Part shown: in pieces, positions 1-10,934 of the stretch | Numbering within the stretch: position 1 is the stretch's first letter | Layout: each line of letters begins with the position of its first letter | Assembly (NCBI RefSeq): GCF_029867415.1 | Contig: NC_081183.1 | Coordinates: forward strand, 38,832,655-38,896,654 | Length of the DNA stretch: 64,000 nt | Direction: 5' to 3' | Source: Vicia villosa | Lineage: Eukaryota; Streptophyta; Magnoliopsida; Fabales; Fabaceae | Notes under the pieces: model-generated | The model's database searches: none | What the model was told of the DNA's origin: nothing | What the model saw: only the letters and a program-made list of their open reading frames with translations | Position numbers and translations under genes: made by a program

Positions 1-292
1 AAACACCAATCTCCACGGATACAATTGAGCATAAGAACCTTGAGAATGAGAGATGCTTCTACAAAACATTCTTGATTTCCCTTTTTTGAAAAGATTCTGA
101 CAAAGTTGCTCGAGAATTTGTGGGGCTTTTATTATTATCATACCAACCAGTTCAAACAAGGAAATAGCCTTTCACAAAATAGGAAGTACTGAAATGAGAA
201 TACGGAAATGAAATGATGTTTGCCATAGTTGAGGAGACTTGACTCCGTATGGCCTTATTGCTTCAGAAGACTCACTGAGTCAACAGAGAACT

Positions 293-1741
293 TCAATCTT
301 GGCCCTCGGGTATGAAAGTGATAGCCTTGGAATCAATCAGGTCTTGAACCTTATCTTTGAATGGTTGGCAATCTTCAATCGAATGGCCAGGTGCCCCAGC
401 ATGGTAGCCACAACTAACATTAGGGTCAAATCCCACATGATACGGGAAATGAACAGGCTTTGGTTGCTTGGGTTGCTTTGGTTCTACCAAGGAAAGATTG
501 ATCAAGTGGGAAAGCAGCTTATCACGAGTCATAGGAATGGGATCGTACACTCTTTTTGGCCTTCTATGCCTCTTTCTACCTTGTGGGTGACGATTGTGTT
601 GATAATTCCGCCTTTGTGGCACATACTGACCTGATTGATCCTTTGGGATAAGCTTCTGTTGAACAAATTGAGTGGGAGGCTGATTGAGAGTTGCAACACA
701 AATTTGTGGGTCATCCTGAACAGGAGTTACTTCCACTGCTTCATGACAAGAGATATGATCAGGAGAATAATCAGGAGATTCCACTTCATAATCAGAAACT
801 GCATTGGTCTCTTCATTCATTTGCTTGTGGAATTCAGAAGGAGTACCAAAAACTTGGACATTACCATTCCTAATACCATGCTCCATTCGTTCTCCGACGA
901 GAACCAATTCTGCAAAATCAGAGGCTTTACATGCAGCCAAACATTGGTAGTACGGACTTTCCATCACATCCTTGAACATATCAATGAGCTCTTTCTCTAA
1001 GAGCGGAGGTTGAACTTTAGCCGCTAATTCTCTCCATCTTCGGGCATATTCTCTGAATGATTCGTCAGTTTTCTGAGTCAAAGCATGGAGTTGCATTCTG
1101 GTTGGAGCCATGTTACTGTTGTGCTTGTAACGCTTGACAAAGGCTTCTGCTAGTTCTTTCCAAGCTCGGACATTGGTTCTTTCGAGTTGATTATACCACT
1201 CAAGAGATGTGCCACTGAGGCTATCCTGAAAGAAATGCATTAACAGCTTGTCATTCTCAGCATAAGGAGCCATTTTGTTGCAAAATGCCTTGACATGAGC
1301 TATCGGACACGTGGTACCCTTGTACTTCTCGAAGTTGGGGACTTTGAACTTAGCAGGGATCTTGATACCAGGCACTAGGCACAAACCAGCAGCGTCTAAA
1401 TCAATAGAGTCACGACCCTCCATGGCTTTCAACCTTTCATCCAGAAGGTGGAACCTTTTGTCAAACTCGTCAATCGGGAACCTGAAGGCTTCAAGTTCTG
1501 AATTATTCTCCTGATGCGAAGTCTCTTTAACGGGAATTGGAATCTCAACAGTATTTCTAACATTCTGATTCACAAGACCTTCTCCTGTGTTGAGATTAAC
1601 ATTTTCATCCGGTCTCTGAAGAACCTGTCTCACTTCTTCATGTCTAAAAGCAAGGGCTTGAATAGCCTCCATACAATGATTCAGGTTAATCCCCATTTCT
1701 GTCCTCATCTGAGTTAAGTCCTCACGGAGTTGTTCCATCAT
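293..1741 (-). CDS. gag: Ogre gag (capsid/nucleocapsid) protein
   Basis: This 482-residue ORF is the structural Gag of the Ogre element, which would form the cytoplasmic virus-like particle that packages element RNA. The central third (about residues 130-260) is a Retrotrans_gag domain, with the family-typical KFKVPNFEKYKGTTCP, then SLEWYNQL and SFREYARRWRELA. Residues 443-457 hold a zinc-knuckle-like C-x2-H-x5-H-x4-C. A basic stretch with RKRHRRPKR precedes it. The ORF is intact and the ATG at 1741 is the first one behind a leader of about 970 bp. Protease and pol would follow to the left, outside the window; the stop at 293 may separate gag from pol, or the join may use splicing or a frameshift. 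Identification rests on motif recognition. Confidence 0.88.
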   Translation of the reverse strand: MMEQLREDLTQMRTEMGINLNHCMEAIQALAFRHEEVRQVLQRPDENVNLNTGEGLVNQNVRNTVEIPIPVKETSHQENNSELEAFRFPIDEFDKRFHLLDERLKAMEGRDSIDLDAAGLCLVPGIKIPAKFKVPNFEKYKGTTCPIAHVKAFCNKMAPYAENDKLLMHFFQDSLSGTSLEWYNQLERTNVRAWKELAEAFVKRYKHNSNMAPTRMQLHALTQKTDESFREYARRWRELAAKVQPPLLEKELIDMFKDVMESPYYQCLAACKASDFAELVLVGERMEHGIRNGNVQVFGTPSEFHKQMNEETNAVSDYEVESPDYSPDHISCHEAVEVTPVQDDPQICVATLNQPPTQFVQQKLIPKDQSGQYVPQRRNYQHNRHPQGRKRHRRPKRVYDPIPMTRDKLLSHLINLSLVEPKQPKQPKPVHFPYHVGFDPNVSCGYHAGAPGHSIEDCQPFKDKVQDLIDSKAITFIPEGQD

Positions 1742-2707
1742 TAATCTTCAAGCACGTAGCGGTGAGAAGTCAATTTGTTGTTGAAGTCAAAATCTGAATA
1801 GAAAGGGCCCCCATAAGCTTCTGATCGAACCATGAAATGCATGATAGTATGAATGCATGTTTCATTTCTAAGGGATCCTAAAGCCTTTTCACACTTTTAT
1901 TTCTTTTTTATTCTCTTTTTTTTGTATATAGTATCTTTTCTTTCTTTTTTTCATCTTTTCTATTTTTCTACTTTTTCGTTTCCTCTTTTTTTGGAAATAG
2001 ACTTTAGAATCCCCCACAAATGAAGTGGATACAGTAATGATGGTATGCAATGCAAAAGCATGGGATCAAGGTCCATATAATCTGAATAACCATTGTACAA
2101 TCCTCTGAATAATTGATATATGTCAGATGTCATGAGATCAAAATTTCGGCATAGGTACCACAAAACCATAAGAACAATAGTCACCATCTGAACAGAATAG
2201 TCACCAACGGTACCTGTCATGTATATCCCTCCCCACTCACGGGTGTAGTCTAGGTCAGGGTAGGTCAAAATGGCAACCAGCGTTATCAGTCCTCCTGAGG
2301 CACCAATGTTGTTGCATCTACATGCCAACAATGATACCCCATTTGGACCTCGACTGGGCGTGGGTCTCATGATCGCACTAGACAAGACCTGACATCTCAT
2401 CGGCGTCATGACTATCCACTCTATCCTAGGTATCCTATGTGTCACTCTGGCCTGGGTATTGGGCCTTTTACCTCATAGAACATCCCACCCAACCTGCAAA
2501 ACAGAACAGAAGACCCCAAGGAATACAGAATATAATCCATATGCATGATGTGCAAACAGAAATAAACATGATATGCAAGCAGAAGAATAAACATGCAAAC
2601 ATATATACAAGGTATAGACATAAAAACAAATAAACACCCAGTAAATAAACAAACAAACGCAGGCTAGGATCGACTCGCTAAGAATGGACCAGCACTGGTC
2701 TATCACA
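1742..2707 (-). other. Ogre leader between PBS and gag
   Basis: This is untranslated leader between primer site and gag. On the minus strand it contains a 161-codon open frame (2445-1960) that I do not recognise and that starts inside a low-complexity pyrimidine/purine-biased stretch. Some Ogre elements are known to carry an extra ORF upstream of gag, but nothing here matches a domain I can name, so I treat the stretch as leader. Confidence 0.55.
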
Positions 2708-2725
2708 TCCCCAGCAGAGTCGCCA
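2708..2725 (-). promoter_or_regulatory. Primer binding site of the Ogre element
   Basis: On the minus strand the sequence is TGGCGACTCTGCTGGGGA, two bases after the LTR terminus (AGCGACA at 2728). This is the PBS reported for Ogre elements, complementary to the 3' end of tRNA-Arg. It fixes the direction of the element and the 3' end of its LTR. Confidence 0.9.
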
Positions 2726-2750
2726 GCTGTCGCTACCGCGAAAAATGGAT

Positions 2751-2763
2751 CAGAGTCGCCACT
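2751..2763 (-). other. PBS-like copy inside the LTR 3' end
   Basis: On the minus strand AGTGGCGACTCTG lies inside the LTR about 25 bp before its terminus. It shares 11 bases (TGGCGACTCTG) with the real PBS at 2708-2725. Equivalent copies lie near the ends of the other two Ogre-like LTRs of this window. Confidence 0.7.
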
Positions 2764-3423
2764 AATATATTCATCCCATCGCGGGAAAGGAATATCAGAA
2801 AACCTAACTCAGAATAAGAACAAGGTCTTTCGACCAGAGAACAGGGTACGGGAGTCGGTTACGCAAGGGGAAGGTGCTAGCACCCCTCACGCCCATCGTA
2901 CTCGATGGTATCCACCTATGTTTGTTTCTATCTAAAGGGTGTATCTATGTATAAAACCTAAATGCGAATGCATGCAAAAGAAATACGGGGAAAAGAAGGA
3001 ATTATTTACAAGTGTGCTCGCTTAGGCCCCGCGACCCAATGCCTACGTATCCCTTACCAGGAATCAGAGCGACCGTAGTTCGGCTCCATAGTTTCCATTT
3101 GTTTTGTGTTTTTTAGTTGAGCAGCGGTTAAGGTCACAATCCACGATGCTCGACCTTTGGAGACTTATACGCCTACTTTTGGAAAGGACTTAACTTGTTC
3201 TTAAGCGCCTAACAAGGCAAAAGAAAAGCAAAAGTTTGGTTTGTGTCTTTCATTGTAATTCCACGATGACGAAGACCCTCTACAGGGCTTCGCATCGCTT
3301 CCTTACTCTGTTTTAAGTCAAAGCCTTTATTAATCATTTTGAATGTTTTCTGGTTGAGTATTTTTTAAGGGAGATTTACTTTGCGACTTAGATCACACCA
3401 AGAAAAAGAGTTTTGTTTTTGAC

Positions 3424-3628
3424 TATTTAGAGAATGCACATCGAGGTCTACACCACAATCGATTCTCTAAATAACGGATAAGAAATACATCGAAATCTAC
3501 ATTCCAATCATTTCTTTTCCGTTTAGTAGAAAAGAACGTACATCGGGGCCTACACCCCAATCATTTCTTTTCTACTATGTGAGAAAGAACGTACATCGGG
3601 GCCTACGCCCCAATCATTTCTTTCTCAC
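3424..3628 (-). repeat. Array of four tandem hairpins in the Ogre LTR
   Basis: Four consecutive units of about 50 bp each have complementary arms that differ from unit to unit: 3424-3435 with 3462-3473 (12 of 12), 3473-3486 with 3510-3523 (13 of 14), 3524-3536 with 3565-3577 (13 of 13) and 3579-3589 with 3618-3628 (11 of 11). Units 3 and 4 also have an inner GGGG/CCCC stem. The array sits about 0.7-0.9 kb before the LTR 3' end, presumably in transcribed R/U5 or leader sequence. Confidence 0.85.
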
Positions 3629-5391
3629 TACACATCAGAAAAGGTCACAGTGTGATCTTTGTCAGGTTTTTTTATTAAGTATTTTAGAGTTGAAAAAGAA
3701 AAAGAAATGAAAGAGGGGCACTAACCTATTCTCTAATCTAAGGTTATGCACTAAAACCTATTAAAGATCTAAACTAGAATCTAAGGGAAAGTCTACCTAA
3801 AGTTATCATGTTAATGGAATATGTTCTAAAAGGAGCAAACAAATGATATTGACAAAATAGGCCCAAAATATGGCCAAAAAGCTAAGCAACAAGATTACAC
3901 AACAATTATACAAAGATAGCATGAAAATGATACAAAAGCAATAGAGAAGCAATTCAAATATTAGTACAAAATTATTCTAAAAAATACTACTATTTTTATG
4001 AGTTTTATTGGTGTTAAGAGAATTCTATCTCAAGTCTAAATTGCACTTAAAGAACCTAAATTCTAATAAGTCTAAACTAGTATTTTTATTGTTTTTTATG
4101 CCAATTTTTATCAACACAACTAGAACCGAAAAATGTCAAAATATCTACATGTTTTTATTCCTTTTTTATGTTGCTAAGGGAACTCTTTATTACCTAAAAA
4201 ATAGAACAAAGATTATGTCAAAAATCTACATCTAAAAAGGAAAACATGGAAACAGGGGTGAGAGCCTGAAAACAGGGGGTGTAGCCCAGCACAGTATTGG
4301 CCCAAAGTGTTGTTTTTGTTCAATTTTCTATAGCACAAACGTGACATGGGCCAAACAGCATTCTCATGGCCCAAGAGCTTGTTCCAATCTAAGGCTTTTT
4401 CAGCATCCAGTTTTTTTACTCAAATTCTAATTAAAAAAAAAGAAGAAAATTGAATTAAAAATAATTGAATAATAGAAAGGGATTAGGGTTCTTGGAAACT
4501 CACCTCTCCTCTATCTCTCTCGACGGCGAATCAAGCTCCCATCTCCGGTGCGATCTTTTCCGGGTAGAGCTCCAAAAACGGCCTCTCACTCTTCTCCGAT
4601 CTTCTTCCGTTCGTCTCCGTTAGCAAAAATCGCGTCGCCGTCCCCATATCTCCACCTCAAACGCCCTCTCACCAATCTCCGACGAAGCTTCCACAGTATT
4701 GCGGTGATGAGAATTCCAAAGCCAATTCGGCTCTATCTTTCTTCTCCGTTTCAGATTCGCGCTGCGTTATTGGTACGATTGAATTTCGTGTATGACGACG
4801 AAGCCGTGAGGTGGTTATTACTCGTGAATGATGAGTATCACTGTACTATCGATCCTGCAGCTTACACGATGTTGCAACTTACGAGGTGCGTTGAAGATGT
4901 CTCACGAAGGAATTGAAGAGTTATGTGATGATGATTGATGAAGATGAAGCAGGTATTTGAAGATTTGATTCTGTTTTCTTGGAGATTGTTGAATTCAGAA
5001 GATTGGAGGAGATGAAGTTTGTGAAGAGTGGAAGAAGATGGATGAAGTTGCAGAGAGTGGAAGATGATGATGAAGGTACGAAGAAGATTGGAGGTTGCTC
5101 TATGAATTCGGTGAAGGAATTTGGTTGAAGGTTGGTGGCGGTTCTTGGTGGAAAATCGGTTACAGGTTTGTTACTCTTTTTGTTATTGATCTTTTCTTCA
5201 ATTTCTGATTCTCAACCTCTTGTTCTTCTCCTTGGATTCAGAGCTGATGAAGATGGTGATGATGAAGAGTGTGTGAGTGGATTCAGAATTGTGGAGGTTC
5301 TGAAGAGGTTGAAGTGATGATGATGATGGTGATTTGAAGGTGATCAAGTGGTGAATGAGAGTCCAGAAAAATGCTGAATGGAGAGGGAGCT

Positions 5392-5404
5392 CTGTTATAT
5401 AGAG
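5392..5404 (-). promoter_or_regulatory. Putative LTR TATA box (Ogre)
   Basis: On the minus strand CTCTATATAACAG stands in the middle of the LTR and is followed by pyrimidine-rich sequence, as at plant core promoters. The other Ogre LTR has CTATATATC at a comparable place (about 28802-28810). The start site is not verified. Confidence 0.5.
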
Positions 5405-7203
5405 GTTGAAGGAGATTTGAGGTTAGTTCATCTCTGATTTTTCAGTTTGTTACTTTCGTTACCTCTGTTTCTCCATTCTGTTATATTCTGTTAGTTTAGT
5501 AACTGAATCGGTTATGCTGTTAGTTGGTGGTTGTTAGTTACCAATCTGTTGGAGGGTTCTGTTAGGAAAGTTATAAGATGGTGGTTATTCAATTGGGCAG
5601 TTAGTTGAGAGTTTGTTAAGTTTAGTTGGTAATGATAGCTGGGAAATAGTGAGAAGGGCTGAGTTATTCTTACAATGAAAAAGGTTAGAAAAAGTTGGAA
5701 AAGTTTGGTAAAACTGTTAGTCAGTTATATAAAAAACAGTTAGGGTCTGTGTGTTTGGAACTGAACCATGGATTAGTGTATGAACTGGGTTATGGTGCAG
5801 GGACCTATTTTCTTTGCGTTGCCGCAGCATGTTTTGGTTCGAACCGGTTTCTGTTTTGCCTTTTTGCATTGATTCTCTTTGATTGAATTTGGTTTCTTTT
5901 TCTGAATTTGAAATATTTTCTTCTGAATCATGTAGGCAGCTCTGGTTTTGATGCGAGTTTCGAGTGGCAAGCTGAACTGTTATGACTCCCTCCGATGTGA
6001 ACCGTTTTTTCTGGTTTACTAATGCAGCAGTGGTTTTTTATGTGAAGTGCAGGCGGTTCTCTTCTTTTTGTGCAGGTTCAGCCTTCATCTGAACTGGGAC
6101 AAAATGCATGCCACTCACAGGTAGAAAACCGATCGGGCCGAAGCAACAGGGACTTCAAGATGAAGGATAGACTCATGTTCATGTGGTTTTTTTATTTTTA
6201 TTCTTCAGAATGTAAACTTTGAGATGAAACTTGTTGTAAATGGGATGGATGTTTTTTCTTATATCATTGTAATCCTTTTGAACGTAACGATATATTCCCA
6301 ATATTCACTGCAATTCTCTTTCAAAATTTGCACTAGCATGCCTTGTTGTTAGCTCTTGAGAAGTTACACACAAACATTTGAGAACCGTGGCTTTATTCCC
6401 ATTATGTTTGAGTTTCAATCAACTTTAAGTTTCAATGGACATAATCCAATCCACCACAATAATGCCTTGAAAGATCCACTTGCAAATTCAAATAAAACTT
6501 GGTCCACTTATTAAATCTTCACCTTCAAACTTCCATTGAAGTAACAAGTACTTATGAGAACCACAAATTGTATTGATCCAAATGAATGAACAAGTCAATT
6601 CTCTATGCCCTTTTGTTTGTATTTCAAACCACCACCACAATAATGCATTGAGGAATCATTGAAGAGATTTTGATATACAAGCCAATTACTTCTTAGCTGA
6701 ACCTCAGCAAACTTAAACATTCCAGATGATATGCTTCTCAGGTAACTCATATCACAGGCTACAAATCAATGAGACAGTGACCAAAATGAATCCATAAACC
6801 TAATGCGCTTCAGTAGATGAACTGTTACCACGTTCAAGTGTGATGAATAGGAATCTTTATTTCCTTGTGACATACAGAGGAATAAACTCTGATTCCAGCC
6901 CTTAGTAGATTTTGAAGAATGATAACCTTGTGACTTGATGAAGGATAAACTCTCAATAACCAATGAATCAAAACCTCAGCTCCACAAATCTTGATTGATG
7001 AATGAACCAGTCAAGACAATCTTAGGTTATGATTATAGCCCCAAAGCGACAGAGAAACCATACTCTTCAAGACCCTTGATCCCCTGCCAAATTTATTCAT
7101 TAATGATGTATGTTATGTCAATGACCTAACGAGGTATATACATGAATGCAAAATCTAAGCCAGTTAGAAATAAATATGTGGGCAAATTTTGGGGTGCAAC
7201 ACC

Positions 7204-7530
7204 TATGAAGCCTCTAAGAAATTGCTTGATGCCCAGCAATTAGCACAAACTAAATTCAACAATTATGTTTCTTCTATTAAACTCTGGGAATCTCAAATTG
7301 AAGAGCTGAAATAGAAAATCTCCGAAGCAAAGAAAGAGCAAGCTTCTATTCAAATCTTGGATAGCACAGAAGCAGATAAGTTGGCAAAGCAAAGCGTCGA
7401 ACATGTTAAAAAGGATACTGCCATGGATGCGGAGGTTGTTCGACTAAAGGAGATCCAAGTAGCTGCCCAATACAAAATGGGTTTGGCGAAGATCAAGTAT
7501 CAACGAATGAAGGCCTCCGTTCCCTTTTAA
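7204..7530 (+). pseudogene. Antisense ORF 1 of the Tat element (coiled-coil C-terminus), fragment
   Basis: A plus-strand frame of about 108 codons runs from the Ogre junction to TAA at 7528-7530, with one in-frame TAG at 7312-7314. The peptide is rich in K, E, A and Q with heptad-like spacing (SQIEELK, ISEAKKEQASIQ, AEVVRLKEIQVA), consistent with a coiled coil. Its N-terminus was cut off by the Ogre insertion. It lies opposite in direction to the pol genes of the host element and upstream of the second antisense ORF. I do not recognise a specific family. It could be the tail of an extra Tat ORF, since retroelement extra ORFs often end in coiled coils. Confidence 0.55.
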
Positions 7531-7902
7531 TCTTTTTATTACTTTTGTTTGTAATTCTCTTTAAGACAAAATTTGTATTTTTTGCAATGCTGAATATATC
7601 CATTTAATCATTACCCTTAACTACAATAATTACCTCTATATTATGAACAATTATAACGTTAGGTATTCCCTATGGTCACTGAAATTCGATTAGACTTTTG
7701 GGTGCCCCAAGCAAGTAACTGTCAATTAATTATGACACGTTTTCCCAAATGTCTACTCAATCCTCGAGTGTGTCGGTCGTGTAATGATTTAGTTTTAACT
7801 TCCAAGGTGCAAATGCGGCGGACTATACAACTCCCCTTAGGGATGTAACACGTGGCCCACCACCACTGCTCTTGCGTAATTAACCCCAACATGGGTTACT
7901 CC
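7531..7902 (+). other. Spacer between the two antisense ORFs, AT-rich, presumed upstream region of antisense ORF 2
   Basis: No open frame. It separates the end of antisense ORF 1 from the TATA-like box at 7903 and presumably holds the terminator of the first and the upstream promoter of the second. I see no repeat in it. Confidence 0.4.
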
Positions 7903-7910
7903 TATATAAG
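7903..7910 (+). promoter_or_regulatory. TATA box of antisense ORF 2
   Basis: TATATAAG stands 97 bp before the ATG at 8000. It is followed by a pyrimidine patch (CTTCTCTCTCTCTCTTAAAC region, about 7951-7970) and an A-rich leader, the standard layout of a plant core promoter. It points against the direction of the host retroelement. Confidence 0.6.
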
Positions 7911-7999
7911 CCTCTTAATCTTTTCCATTTTGTTATTCCAAACCAACAATAGCTTCTCTCTCTCTCTTAAACAAAACAAACTCTTTTGCTTTCTTCATC

Positions 8000-8722
8000 A
8001 TGTCTTCCCTTAACACAGAAAACATTCCTCACATCATCAAAGAAAGAATTCTTTCTCCCATTGATTTTGATGAACAAAAGATTAACCTTACTCTTATGTT
8101 TGCAAAGCAGAACTTAGAGTATTACCTAACCATCTTGGATGGACCTATCTATCCATCTGTTCTAGCCAACTTCTAGAGAAATGCAATTGTCCATAGGGAT
8201 CGTGAGGGCAGAGAAGCTACCCACTCCAACATCTTTGGTTTCCCTATCACCATCACTACGAAGCTAATTTCAAGAGTGATGAAGTGTGAAGCCAATGCAG
8301 CCCGCATTGCTGAATATGATAGCAAGCTTATCTCTGACGTTATGAGGGTGGTATTTACTGACCCTAACAAAGCATTTATTGCATTTATAGGCAGGATCTG
8401 GCATCAAGTTTTGGTTTTTAATTTTCGTCCCAAAAAGGAAGACCAAGACCGAATAATGCATGAAGATCTTAGATTCTTATTCCCTCTCCTTCGCATGGAA
8501 AAAATTAACATACCTCTTGCTATCTTCAATTATCTTAAGGAAACGATCATGGATTCACACCAAGATGGGGTCCTCTTCATTCCTTATGGAAGACTTCTGA
8601 CTCAAATCTTCATCAAGACGGGAGTGATCAGGAAGATGCGTACAGCAGGGTTGTCAAGTTTCCTTGCAACAGAGTCTGGAGGAAAAATAGATCTAGAGAG
8701 GTTGCGTTTCGGACGTGACTGA
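8000..8722 (+). pseudogene. Antisense ORF 2 of the Tat element, putative plant transposon-protein domain, one nonsense mutation
   Basis: From ATG at 8000 the frame runs 240 codons to TGA at 8720-8722, with one in-frame TAG at 8174-8176. The frame carries blocks found again in the copia extra ORF of this window (19321 onward): GPIYPSVLANF against GPIYPELVKEF, then an IW..VL motif, IFN at the start of a helix, and IPYGRLLTQI against IPFGRIITNL. At the TAG the homolog has Trp, so the stop looks like TGG to TAG. I believe this is the 'putative plant transposon protein' (Transposase_32-like) domain, whose biochemical role is unknown. The ORF is antisense to the integrase end at 8883 and has its own TATA box. 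Confidence 0.72.
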
Positions 8723-8882
8723 AATTGTTTTCTAGGGTCCTTTTTATTAATGATGATGCATCCTTAGTTCTATGCATCACTTTTTGTATTTCTACGTAAT
8801 ATGTAGCCATTTTGGCAAAAATGAATATTTTGAAATGAAATATATGTTCGCCATTTTAGCTTATAATGCTAACTTCTGATAC

Positions 8883-10068
8883 CTAAGTTGTTGCGATCTT
8901 AACCTCATACATAAATGGCTTATATCTTTTTAAATATTTCCCATTTACTTTTAGGATCCTTCGATCCTCTACTAATTCTTCTATCTCATAAGCATTATTT
9001 GAAAATGCTTTCAAAATTCGAAATGGTCCTTCCCAGTATGGATACCATTTTCTAAGAGCCTTATTCTTTTTATCCATAGGTAATATAACTTTCCAAACAA
9101 AATCATTTATCATAAAAGTTTTACCTTTGACCTTCTTGTTATATGCTCTTACTACCCTCTCCTTCTGTCTCCTTAAGACTTCTAACGCGCTCAACCTTTC
9201 TTCGTCCAATTCTGTCAACTCATTCATCATCATCTCCCAGTATAGGTTGTATAGGAACTCTCCTTGATTTTGGATCCGCACTGATTGCAAGTAGATTTCG
9301 ACAGGTAGAACTGCGTCATGTCCAAACGTTAACTGGAAAGGTGTGATGTTTGTCGCTTCTTTGGGAGAGGTTCGACAAGCCCAAAGCACTTGATCTAATG
9401 TCTTGTGCCAATTTTTTTTGCTTTGTTCCTACATGCTTCTTTATCAACCCAATGATTACTTTGTTTGCTGCTTCGACTTGTCCATTTGCTTGAGCATAGT
9501 AAGGTGTGGATGTCAGCAACTTGAATCCCATTTCTTTTGAGAATTCTAGCATCTTTCGACCAGTAAATACTAATCCTTGATCTGTTGTTATATTTTCTGG
9601 GATTCTGAATCTATACAATATTTGTCTTTGGATGAAATCTATGACCGTTTCCTGGTCTACATTTACCAATGGCACTGCTTCGACCCATTTGGTAAAATAG
9701 TCAATTCCAACAAGAATGTACTTTTGACCTTAAGACGAAGTAGGTCGAATTTCACCAATTAAATCTAAAGCACAACCCCTAAAAGGCCATGGCTTGATAA
9801 TTGCGTGAAGCTCACTTGCAGGAGAATGTTGGATTTCTGCATGTATTTGACATTCTTGACATCCTTTAGCAAACTCTATACAATCCTTCAGCATGGTAGG
9901 CCAATATATCCCATATCTTAAAAGCAACCATTTCATTTTATGGCCTGCTTGATGTGCCCCACATGTTCCACTATGAACGCTGGATAATGCCAAGTATGCT
10001 TCATTCTCCCCCAAACATATTAATAAAATACCTTCAGGAGTCTTCTTGAATAATTCGTTTCCCATCAA
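8883..10068 (-). pseudogene. int: Tat integrase, frameshifted
   Basis: The integrase would insert the element cDNA. On the minus strand the HHCC zinc domain is visible (VHSGTCGAHQAGHKM, then CIEFAKGCQECQ). The catalytic core follows with Asp in ALDLIGEI, Asp in TTDQGLVF and Glu in QANGQVEAANK, and then a C-terminal domain (WEGPFRILKAF, LKVNGKYLKRYKP). There is a stop between RPTSS and GQKYILVGIDYF (about 9730). A frameshift lies in an 8-base A tract (sense strand; 9412-9419), after which the protein continues as LWACRTSPKEATNITPF. It is not functional as it stands. Confidence 0.87.
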
Positions 10069-10505
10069 AACATTGCTTTTCCTCTTACTTCAACCAATTC
10101 TTCTAGCTTTTCCTTTGAGATTTTATATCCTGACGCTATTTGTGCTAAATCATTAGCCTCTTGATTTTTAATCCTAGGGACATGCTTTATGTCTACATAT
10201 TCGAATTTTTTAAGCAACCTGTTCGCAATAACGAAATACATGATCAGGTTTTCCTTGATGCACTTATATTCCTTCGTCATTTGCTTGATTACCAATTCTG
10301 AGTCACCCTTGATTTCGACCCTAGTTGCCCCCAATTCCAACAAAGCTTCAAGTCCTGCGATTAAGGCTTCGTATTCTGCCTCATTGTTTGAGCAAGAGGG
10401 TCTTTCGATTCTATACTTGAGTTTTGTTGGAATTCCTTCTGGAGAAATGAGTAGAATCCCAACTCCACTACCCTCTTTATGGGTGGAACTGTCGAAGAAC
10501 AATCT
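10065..10505 (-). pseudogene. Archaeal-type second RNase H (aRNH) of the Tat element
   Basis: This is the extra RNase H that Tat elements carry between RNase H and integrase. The four acidic positions are visible in order: D in FFDSSTHKEG, E in NNEAEYEALIAGLEAL, D in IKGDSELVIKQM and D in NQEANDLAQIAS. A TAG at 10506-10508 (minus) directly precedes it in KP*RLFFDSS, where relatives have Trp. The domain itself is uninterrupted. It is thought to help remove RNA from the RNA:DNA hybrid, or to substitute for the decaying retroviral-type RNase H. Confidence 0.85.
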
Positions 10506-10929
10506 CTAAGGCTTCAACTCAACTAGGAGTTGAGGAGTTTCGACCACTATGTGATGTACTATAAAATATGAGACTACTTTCCCCTTCATAGCCTTTAAAG
10601 GCATAAAGGCTAAAGATTACTCAGTTAGGGCTAAATCCCAGTTGCCAATTCGAATGTGCATTATTGGCTTTGATAACATGTACCTGATAACACCGAAATG
10701 GGAAGAGACATACAAATCTATTGGTTTTATATAATATTTAAGTTTAGTACATGAAAAATGCAAACATAGGCACAACTTCTCTATGGAAGTATATCTAGTT
10801 TCTGCATCATTTAATACCCTACTTAGGTAATATATGGCCCTCTCAGTGCCATTTTCATCTTCTTGCGCTAACATACTACCTATAGAAGTATCTAAGGTTG
10901 ATATATACAATCTCATAGGCTTCTTTCCA
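10506..10929 (-). pseudogene. Tat RNase H (first, Ty3-type), split from RT by the chromovirus
   Basis: Minus-strand residues LRLYISTLDTSIGSMLAQEDENG, YLSRVLNDAETRYTSIEKL and KLKYYIKP match the Ty3-type RNase H that follows RT. A stop at 10617-10619 truncates it before the linker to the second RNase H. Its connection to RT (33334 onward) is interrupted by the chromovirus inserted between 10934 and 33329; removing the insertion and one CTTGG restores the alignment of the two halves. Confidence 0.82.
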
Positions 10930-10934
10930 CTTGG
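10930..10934. other. Target site duplication CTTGG of the chromovirus, left copy
   Basis: CTTGG here and at 33329-33333 flank the element exactly. It proves that everything in between entered as one insertion, later modified by further insertions. Confidence 0.9.

Larger units (their letters stand above)
1..7201 (-). mobile_element. Ogre-type Ty3/gypsy retrotransposon, 5' part, truncated by window edge
   Basis: Read on the minus strand, this segment is an LTR (7201 down to 2728), a PBS, a leader and a gag ORF, and then leaves the window on the left. The LTR starts TGTTGCACCCC and is about 4.5 kb, as expected for Ogre elements of legumes. The right end (7201) abuts plus-strand coding sequence of the Tat element, so this Ogre inserted into that element's 3' region. 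The second LTR and the left TSD lie outside the window, so the predicted 5-bp duplication (CCTAT at 7202-7206) cannot be confirmed. Positions 1-292, downstream of gag, show no domain I can name. Confidence 0.88.
2728..7201 (-). repeat. 5' LTR of the Ogre element (about 4.47 kb)
   Basis: On the minus strand it begins TGTTGCACCCC at 7201 and ends AGCGACA at 2728. It contains a TATA-like CTATATAAC (minus, 5392-5404), pyrimidine-rich stretches, the hairpin array at 3424-3628, and near the 3' end a copy of the PBS core. The open frames inside it are short and not conserved in the other Ogre LTR of this window (26916-31747), so none is called as a gene. Confidence 0.88.

Noticed and set aside
1960..2445. 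161-codon minus-strand frame in the Ogre leader, possibly an extra ORF
   Set aside because: No recognisable domain, and its C-terminal end is low-complexity sequence. Kept only as a note under the leader.
4548..4916. 122-codon plus-strand frame
   Set aside because: It lies inside the Ogre LTR, antisense to it, has no conserved motif and no equivalent in the other Ogre LTR.
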